A stretch of DNA of 5,092 nucleotides, taken from an uncultured Eubacteriales bacterium. GTDB lineage: Bacteria; Bacillota; Clostridia; Christensenellales; UBA1242. The DNA is taken from the NCBI GenBank assembly GCA_902796635.1, contig CADBPU010000026.1, positions 1-5,092 on the forward strand, in the 5' to 3' direction. Of this stretch, positions 1 to 2,412 are shown piece by piece (the stretch's first letter is position 1; each line of letters opens with the position of its first letter). Made by a program: the position numbers and the translations under genes. The notes beneath the pieces are model-generated. The model saw only the letters and a list, made by a program, of their open reading frames with translations, did not search any database and was not told the origin of the DNA.

Positions 1-147
1 ATACAAGTGGTCAATGCTTGGAACTATAACTCCATTTTCCCATCTAGTTATGGTTGAATTACTGACACCCAATTCTTTTCCTAATTTTTCTGTCGATAAA
101 TGTTTTATTTTTCTCAATTCTTTTAATCTATCACAAAATTCTTTCAT
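1..147 (-). CDS. XRE-family HTH transcriptional regulator, N-terminal part (runs off the left edge)
   Basis: The minus-strand frame from the ATG at 147-145 stays open to base 1 and gives 49 residues, starting MKEFCDRLKELRK. It reads as a classic Cro/C1 (XRE) helix-turn-helix: RLKELRK (7-13), LSTEKLGKELGVS (17-29), then the recognition helix NSTITRWENG (30-39) and VPSIDHLY. Proteins of this family bind palindromic operators and often repress their own promoter. The C-terminal part, which would show whether it is a small repressor or carries a sensor or peptidase domain, lies outside the window. No Shine-Dalgarno precedes the ATG, and a TATAAT ends only seven bases upstream, so the mRNA is probably leaderless. 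Three copies of an operator-like palindrome lie immediately upstream, consistent with autoregulation. The family call is firm; the regulated targets are inferred. Confidence 0.88.
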   Translation of the reverse strand, partial: MKEFCDRLKELRKIKHLSTEKLGKELGVSNSTITRWENGVIVPSIDHLY

Positions 148-154
148 ATTTTAT

Positions 155-160
155 ATTATA
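155..160 (-). promoter_or_regulatory. -10 box of the divergent XRE regulator promoter
   Basis: TATAAT reads on the minus strand at 160-155. Its end lies seven bases before the ATG at 147, so transcription would start at or next to the first base of the start codon. No good -35 is seen 16-18 bases upstream (AAGTAT at 17). The nearest operator copy (162-173) abuts this box, so a bound repressor would occlude it. Confidence 0.55.
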
Positions 161-161
161 G

Positions 162-227
162 TGCGAATATGCAGAAAATACTTGACATCTGCGAATACGC
201 ACTATATAATATATGTGCGAATACGCA
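162..227. promoter_or_regulatory. Three-copy palindromic operator cluster (TGCGAATACGCA)
   Basis: A 12-bp near-palindrome TGCGAATACGCA occurs at 190-201 and 216-227, with a one-base variant TGCGAATATGCA at 162-173. The outer TGCG/CGCA half-sites are symmetric. Starts are spaced 28 and 26 bp. Copy 1 abuts the -10 box of the minus-strand regulator gene, copy 2 fills the spacer of the plus-strand promoter, and copy 3 covers its expected start site. This arrangement is what a repressor controlling two divergent promoters needs. The obvious candidate ligand is the adjacent XRE protein, but the small HTH protein at 410-622 is also possible. Confidence 0.75.
182..210 (+). promoter_or_regulatory. Perfect-consensus sigma-A promoter
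   Basis: TTGACA at 182-187, a 17-bp spacer and TATAAT at 205-210 match the housekeeping consensus exactly. Expected transcription start is near 217. One operator lies inside the spacer and another covers the start site, so this strong promoter is probably tightly repressed. The first well-supported gene downstream is the HTH gene at 410, giving a leader of about 190 nt that includes the foldback element at 251-301. Confidence 0.8.
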
Positions 228-250
228 GAAAAAGAAAACATTTTGTTTAG

Positions 251-305
251 ATTCTCACCCCATTTTGAATTACTACTCGCAATTTCAAAATGTGTCAGAA
301 TGACA
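251..305. repeat. Foldback element in the long leader (possible dispersed intergenic repeat)
   Basis: Nested inverted repeats: ATTCT (251-255) pairs with AGAAT (297-301), and CATTTTGAA (261-269) pairs with TTCAAAATG (284-292) across a 14-base loop. A second small dyad, TGTCA-GAA-TGACA, occupies 293-305. No U-tract directly follows the main stem, so it is not an obvious terminator. On the minus strand its ends read TGTCATTCTGA and GAGAATCT, a pairing I remember as typical of dispersed intergenic repeats in gut bacteria; this was not checked. Part of it is read by a minus-strand open frame (343-131) that I do not consider real. Confidence 0.45.
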
Positions 306-336
306 TTAAAAAATTTTTCACTACACTTTTGTAGTC

Positions 337-366
337 CTGACAAAAATATTAATTATATGTGATAAA
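337..366 (+). promoter_or_regulatory. Possible local promoter of the small HTH gene
   Basis: CTGACA (337-342) resembles a -35 box. It is followed after 18 bp by GATAAA (361-366), preceded by a TGT extended -10 element (358-360). A start near 373 would leave a leader of about 37 nt before the ATG at 410. The match is moderate. A TATAAT at 392-397 is too close to the Shine-Dalgarno to serve this gene. Confidence 0.35.
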
Positions 367-409
367 TTATAAATAAGAACTGCGTAGTTTATATAATAAT
401 GGAGGTTAA

Positions 410-622
410 ATGAAAAAGGAATACATAAAAAAAGATTTAATCAAACAATATCTAAAAGATAACAATTTATCGAAAACGGCATTTTGCAAAAAATGTAAAA
501 TTTCCCCAGCAACTTTCAAAAAGATTATTGAGCAAGATATGAATGTAAATATTGTCAGTATTTTTAAGATTGCTTTTGCTATGGAAATAAGAGTGCATGA
601 AATATTTTGTGATAAAAAATAA
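410..622 (+). CDS. Small helix-turn-helix (XRE/Cro-like) DNA-binding protein
   Basis: A 70-residue basic protein whose whole length is one HTH domain. A lysine-rich first helix (DLIKQYLKDN, 9-18) is followed by LSKTAFCKKCKIS (20-32) and the presumed recognition helix PATFKKIIEQ (33-42). The last helix is VSIFKIAFAM (49-58), and the protein ends VHEIFCDKK. This is the compact layout of Cro-like regulators, with no effector domain. The start is supported by GGAGG at 401-405, four bases before the ATG. It lies downstream of the operator-controlled consensus promoter and ends directly at a terminator, so it is transcribed as a single gene. With the divergent XRE repressor it could form a two-regulator switch like those of phages and conjugative elements; that is inference. 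Two cysteines (C26, C29) sit in a CKKC motif inside the helix that precedes the recognition helix. This is unusual and could bind metal or sense redox state, though nothing proves it. Confidence 0.82.
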   Translation: MKKEYIKKDLIKQYLKDNNLSKTAFCKKCKISPATFKKIIEQDMNVNIVSIFKIAFAMEIRVHEIFCDKK

Positions 623-651
623 AAAAAGCGCCATTTTATTAGGCGTTTTTT
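623..651. terminator. Bidirectional intrinsic terminator
   Basis: GCGCC (628-632) pairs with GGCGT (642-646, one G-U), extended by the A-run on the left and T-run on the right, around a 9-base loop. On the plus strand it ends in six Ts, just after the HTH gene's stop codon. On the minus strand the A-run at 621-627 supplies the U-tract for the convergent membrane protein gene, whose stop lies 11 bases away. Confidence 0.85.
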
Positions 652-662
652 ATTTGCTTAAA

Positions 663-890
663 TTAAACATTAAGCAATCTGCAAATACTGTGGTTAACAA
701 TCATGAATACAAGGTCAAGTATCCAAACAATTGTGAATCCGAAAACAAGACGGATAATACCAGCAACAATTTTTCCTTCTTGGAATCTTGTAACTGCACC
801 ACACAACCAAGATGTTACAGGAATAATTGCAAGAATCAAACTTACAATCCAATCCAATCCAAAATAATCTTTGCTATGTTGTTTTGCCAT
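663..890 (-). CDS. Small two-helix membrane protein, function unknown
   Basis: A 75-residue protein starting MAKQHSKDYFGLDW. Two hydrophobic segments are visible: about residues 15-31 (IVSLILAIIPVTSWLCG) and about 39-62 (ending WILDLVFMIV). They are joined by a short polar turn containing RFQEGK, so a helical hairpin in the cytoplasmic membrane is likely. An in-frame ATG lies three codons upstream (899-897), but it touches the Shine-Dalgarno GAAAGGAG (907-900). The ATG at 890 has a normal 9-base spacing and is chosen. Size and hairpin topology recall Pmp3/YqaE or TM2-type small membrane proteins, but I cannot match the sequence to a named family. It has its own promoter and shares a terminator with the convergent HTH gene. 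A holin-like or toxin-like role cannot be excluded, though there is no partner gene to support one. Confidence 0.78.
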   Translation of the reverse strand: MAKQHSKDYFGLDWIVSLILAIIPVTSWLCGAVTRFQEGKIVAGIIRLVFGFTIVWILDLVFMIVNHSICRLLNV

Positions 891-921
891 TTTTTTCATC
901 TCCTTTCTTTTGTATATCTAT

Positions 922-950
922 ATTATACACTTTTTAGTTTTAGAACACAA
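922..950 (-). promoter_or_regulatory. Promoter of the small membrane protein gene
   Basis: On the minus strand TTGTGT (950-945) is followed after 17 bp by a perfect TATAAT (927-922). The expected start near 915 leaves a leader of about 25 nt with a strong Shine-Dalgarno. Confidence 0.65.
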
Positions 951-1046
951 ACAAAAAAATAAAATTTATTTAATTAATTTATAAGAAACTTTTTTGTTAT
1001 TATTTGCTTTGTCTATTGTTTAATTAAATTATTTGTAAAATTAAAT

Positions 1047-1074
1047 TTGAATATTACAGGCATTGTGATAGAAT
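1047..1074 (+). promoter_or_regulatory. Promoter of the MazG-like/NUDIX unit
   Basis: TTGAAT (1047-1052), a 16-bp spacer and TAGAAT (1069-1074) preceded by TGA form an extended -10 promoter. The expected start is near 1081, about 28 nt before the ATG at 1109. The rest of the 963-1108 intergenic stretch is AT-rich, and I see nothing else in it. Confidence 0.6.
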
Positions 1075-1108
1075 ATTATTGTAGAAACATGTAGATAAAG
1101 GAGTAATT

Positions 1109-1426
1109 ATGATAGATTTAGATGATATTCAAAAACAGGTTATAGAAAACAAGATAAAGCATGGTTGGAGCACAACGGACGTAAAGGGTGAATTTTGCTA
1201 TTTGTATGGTGAAGTAAGCGAGGCGTATGATGCATGGCTCAAAAAGAAAGATGACCTTGGCGGTGAACTTGCAGATGTTGCAATATATCTTTTGGGGCTT
1301 TCTTCATTTTTGGGTTTTTCTCTTGAAAAGGAGATATTAAAAAAACTTGAAATAAACAAACATAGAGTATACAAATATGTTGATGGCAAAGAAATCAAAT
1401 ACGACGATAGAGACATAAAAGATTAA
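1109..1426 (+). CDS. MazG-like nucleotide pyrophosphohydrolase
   Basis: A 105-residue, probably all-alpha protein. It carries the metal-binding signature of the MazG/dUTPase-2 NTP pyrophosphohydrolase superfamily: E35-V-S-E38 in GEVSEAYDAW, then E53-L-A-D56 in GELADVAIYLLGL. The helix EINKHRVYKY (81-90) has the N..R..Y pattern usual after the core. Enzymes of this family hydrolyse (d)NTPs to the monophosphate plus pyrophosphate using Mg2+, often removing damaged or surplus nucleotides; the exact substrate cannot be read from sequence. The length fits a single-domain member that works as a dimer or tetramer. The start is supported by AAAGGAG at 1097-1103, five bases before the ATG. No terminator separates it from the NUDIX gene 81 bases on, so the two are probably co-transcribed and both act on the nucleotide pool. 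Confidence 0.85.
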   Translation: MIDLDDIQKQVIENKIKHGWSTTDVKGEFCYLYGEVSEAYDAWLKKKDDLGGELADVAIYLLGLSSFLGFSLEKEILKKLEINKHRVYKYVDGKEIKYDDRDIKD

Positions 1427-1430
1427 AAAA

Positions 1431-1485
1431 TTGTCGACAAATGTCAAGAAACATTTTTGATATTTAATATGACTTGATAAATACT
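1431..1485 (+). promoter_or_regulatory. Intergenic stretch between the MazG-like and NUDIX genes: 10-bp palindrome and a weak promoter candidate
   Basis: TTGTCGACAA (1431-1440) is a perfect 10-bp palindrome directly after the MazG-like gene. TTGATA (1457-1462) with AATACT (1480-1485) after 17 bp could be a weak internal promoter for the NUDIX gene. A 6-bp hairpin AAATGT/ACATTT (1439-1456) is too weak to call a terminator. Confidence 0.3.
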
Positions 1486-1507
1486 TATATTCAAAGGAGA
1501 AAGGGTT

Positions 1508-2092
1508 ATGAAGTTTAATTTATATTTGCAAAACAAGGGCAAAAAAGAGTTGCTTGGTGGTTTTGATACATTTGAAAATGCAGAAAAGTTTTTATTTGAA
1601 CATGCAAAAAAACTAAGTTTAAGTAAAAGTGGAGTAAAAGTCGAAGAACTTGCAGAAACCCACAAGAAATATCATTTTGATAATTGCGAAGATGTTTTTT
1701 CAATCATCAAGCATATAGAAGTTGTTGCTGCAATAATCATAAAAGATGGCAAAGTGTTTACAACTCAACGTGGCTATGGTGAGTTTAAGGACGGGTGGGA
1801 GTTTCCCGGTGGCAAAATGGAAGTTGGTGAAACCATGCAACAAGCACTTGAAAGAGAACTTAGAGAAGAACTTGCCATAAAAGTGAAAGCTAGTGATTTA
1901 ATCAAGACTATTGAATATGAATATCCAAAATTTCAACTCACTATGCATTGTCTTAAAACAGAGATTTTGGAAGGCGAGCCAAATTTGCTTGAACACGAAG
2001 ACGCAAAGTGGGTAAACAAAGCAGAAATTGATAATGTCGCATGGCTACCTGCTGATTTGGAAGTTATAGAAAACATCAAAAACATGTTGTAA
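1508..2092 (+). CDS. NUDIX hydrolase (MutT/CTP-pyrophosphohydrolase type) with an extra N-terminal domain
   Basis: 194 residues. The NUDIX domain covers about 68-194, with a beta strand EVVAAIIIKDGKV (71-83), then WEFPGGK (97-103). The Nudix box follows: G102-x5-E108-x7-R116-E117-L118-R-E120-E121-L-A-I124. The catalytic and metal-binding glutamates are all present. The usual glycine near the end of the box is alanine (A123), a change I remember from nucleoside-triphosphate NUDIX enzymes. WEFPGGK plus the C-terminal W..ADLEVI pattern points to MutT-type 8-oxo-dGTP or CTP/dCTP hydrolysis, in the cytoplasm. Residues 1-67 are not part of the usual domain (stand-alone MutT proteins are about 130 residues). 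They look like a small alpha/beta module (strand LYLQNKG, helix ENAEKFLFEHAKKL) that I do not recognise. The start has AAAGGAG at 1493-1499 with 8-base spacing. It probably forms a unit with the MazG-like gene and ends in a strong terminator. Confidence 0.9.
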   Translation: MKFNLYLQNKGKKELLGGFDTFENAEKFLFEHAKKLSLSKSGVKVEELAETHKKYHFDNCEDVFSIIKHIEVVAAIIIKDGKVFTTQRGYGEFKDGWEFPGGKMEVGETMQQALERELREELAIKVKASDLIKTIEYEYPKFQLTMHCLKTEILEGEPNLLEHEDAKWVNKAEIDNVAWLPADLEVIENIKNML

Positions 2093-2097
2093 AAATA

Positions 2098-2124
2098 AAA
2101 AATTGCTCAATAAGAGCAATTTTT
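2098..2124. terminator. Strong intrinsic terminator after the NUDIX gene
   Basis: An 11-bp perfect stem AAAAATTGCTC/GAGCAATTTTT surrounds the loop AATAA, starting six bases after the NUDIX stop codon. The flanking A-run (2097-2102) makes it usable in both directions. On the minus strand it lies just downstream of repeat copy A. Confidence 0.9.
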
Positions 2125-2128
2125 AGTT

Positions 2129-2160
2129 GTAGAACAGTGCAAGTTCACATCGAACTAATT
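2129..2160. repeat. Structured repeat, copy A
   Basis: A 32-bp unit beginning GTAGAACAGT and ending CACATCGAACTAATT. It matches copy B (2210-2241) at 25 of 32 positions, the differences clustering in the middle. With flanking bases it can fold: TTAGTT pairs with AACTAA around it, and GAAC with GTTC inside. On the minus strand it is followed by the terminator at 2124-2098. Confidence 0.6.
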
Positions 2161-2167
2161 TTATTAT

Positions 2168-2201
2168 AAAAAATGTTCCGAACCTACTGGTTCGAAACAT
2201 T
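2168..2201 (-). terminator. Minus-strand terminator resembling the tRNA-Glu terminator
   Basis: AATGTT-C-CGAACC (2172-2184) pairs with GGTTCG-A-AACATT (2189-2201) around the loop TACT with one C-A mismatch. A six-base A-run at 2168-2173 gives the U-tract for minus-strand transcription. Just upstream on the minus strand it shares the 13-base string CTACCAAACCGGA, and the TTCGAAC/TTCGGA stem parts, with the terminator behind tRNA-Glu at 4853-4885. No gene is recognised upstream on that strand. It may end a small RNA or be the remnant of a lost tRNA unit. Confidence 0.6.
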
Positions 2202-2209
2202 CCGGTTTG

Positions 2210-2241
2210 GTAGAACAGTTTATTACCACATCGAACCAATT
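2210..2241. repeat. Structured repeat, copy B
   Basis: This is the second copy of the 32-bp unit, offset 81 bp from copy A. It begins GTAGAACAGT and ends CACATCGAACCAATT. The outer stem bases differ from copy A but still pair (GGTT/AACC here, TTAGTT/AACTAA there), which suggests that structure is kept. The conserved primary sequence on the minus strand is GTTCGATGTG and ACTGTTCTAC. Confidence 0.6.
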
Positions 2242-2276
2242 AAATAAAAGCATTATAGTTATAGATTTTGTTGACT

Positions 2277-2338
2277 ATTTTTGAATTTTTGCTATTTTTG
2301 ATAATTGGCATTTTTTGCAAAAAAATATTATCAAAAAT
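2277..2338. repeat. 45-bp AT-rich palindrome with ATTTTTG direct repeats
   Basis: The 12-bp arms ATTTTTGATAAT (2294-2305) and ATTATCAAAAAT (2327-2338) flank a central TTTTTTGCAAAAAA (2311-2324) sharing nearly the same centre. ATTTTTG is also repeated directly at 2277, 2285 and 2294. The block lies about 50 to 95 bp upstream of the expected start of the surface protein gene. It could be a regulator binding site or bent DNA. A terminator is less likely since no coding gene precedes it closely. Confidence 0.5.
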
Positions 2339-2372
2339 TTCTACAAATAGTGATACAAAATTGCAAAATATA

Positions 2373-2381
2373 TGATATAAT
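2373..2381 (+). promoter_or_regulatory. Extended -10 promoter of the surface protein gene
   Basis: TGA-TATAAT (2373-2381) is a perfect extended -10 element. The -35 region is poor (GATACA at 2352-2357 with an 18-bp spacer). The expected start near 2388 gives a leader of about 25 nt before the ATG at 2413. A second, weaker candidate is TTGACT (2271-2276) with TATTTT (2293-2298). Confidence 0.6.
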
Positions 2382-2412
2382 AAAAATATCTTATTATTGT
2401 TTGGAGGGTTTT

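Larger units (their letters stand above)
2168..2245 (-). ncRNA. Candidate small RNA of about 78 nt (hairpin plus terminator)
   Basis: On the minus strand a TATAAT (2257-2252) predicts a start near 2245. The transcript would contain repeat copy B, foldable as GGTT..TGGTA / TACCA..AACC with an 11-base loop ATAAACTGTTC, and then the terminator hairpin at 2201-2168. No good -35 box is seen and no open frame with a Shine-Dalgarno fits. It is not a foldable tRNA: the T-loop-like GTTCGAT and the TACCA end are present, but the arms between them do not pair with correct lengths. This is a hypothesis from promoter, structure and terminator only. Confidence 0.28.

Noticed and set aside
131..343. Minus-strand open frame of 70 codons over the operator and foldback region
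   Set aside because: It runs through the operators, promoter and foldback element, has no Shine-Dalgarno and no protein-like pattern, and overlaps the start of the XRE gene.
891..899. Earlier ATG for the small membrane protein, three codons upstream
   Set aside because: It touches the Shine-Dalgarno with no spacing, so the ATG at 890-888 is the usable start.
597..962. Plus-strand open frame of 121 codons
   Set aside because: It is the antisense of the membrane protein gene, crosses the bidirectional terminator and has no ribosome binding site.
2123..2165. Integron attC site from the TTAGTT/AACTAA dyad
   Set aside because: The core sites do not fit RYYYAAC and GTTRRRY, and there is no integrase or cassette array.
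2210..2245. Degenerate tRNA 3' half on the minus strand
   Set aside because: GTTCGAT and TACCA are present, but the T-stem does not pair and the distance between them is about five bases too long, so it is not called a tRNA pseudogene.
2305..2412. Upstream extension of the surface protein by 36 codons from a TTG
   Set aside because: It would place the palindrome and the -10 box inside the coding region and put residues before the signal peptide; the ATG at 2413 has a strong Shine-Dalgarno.
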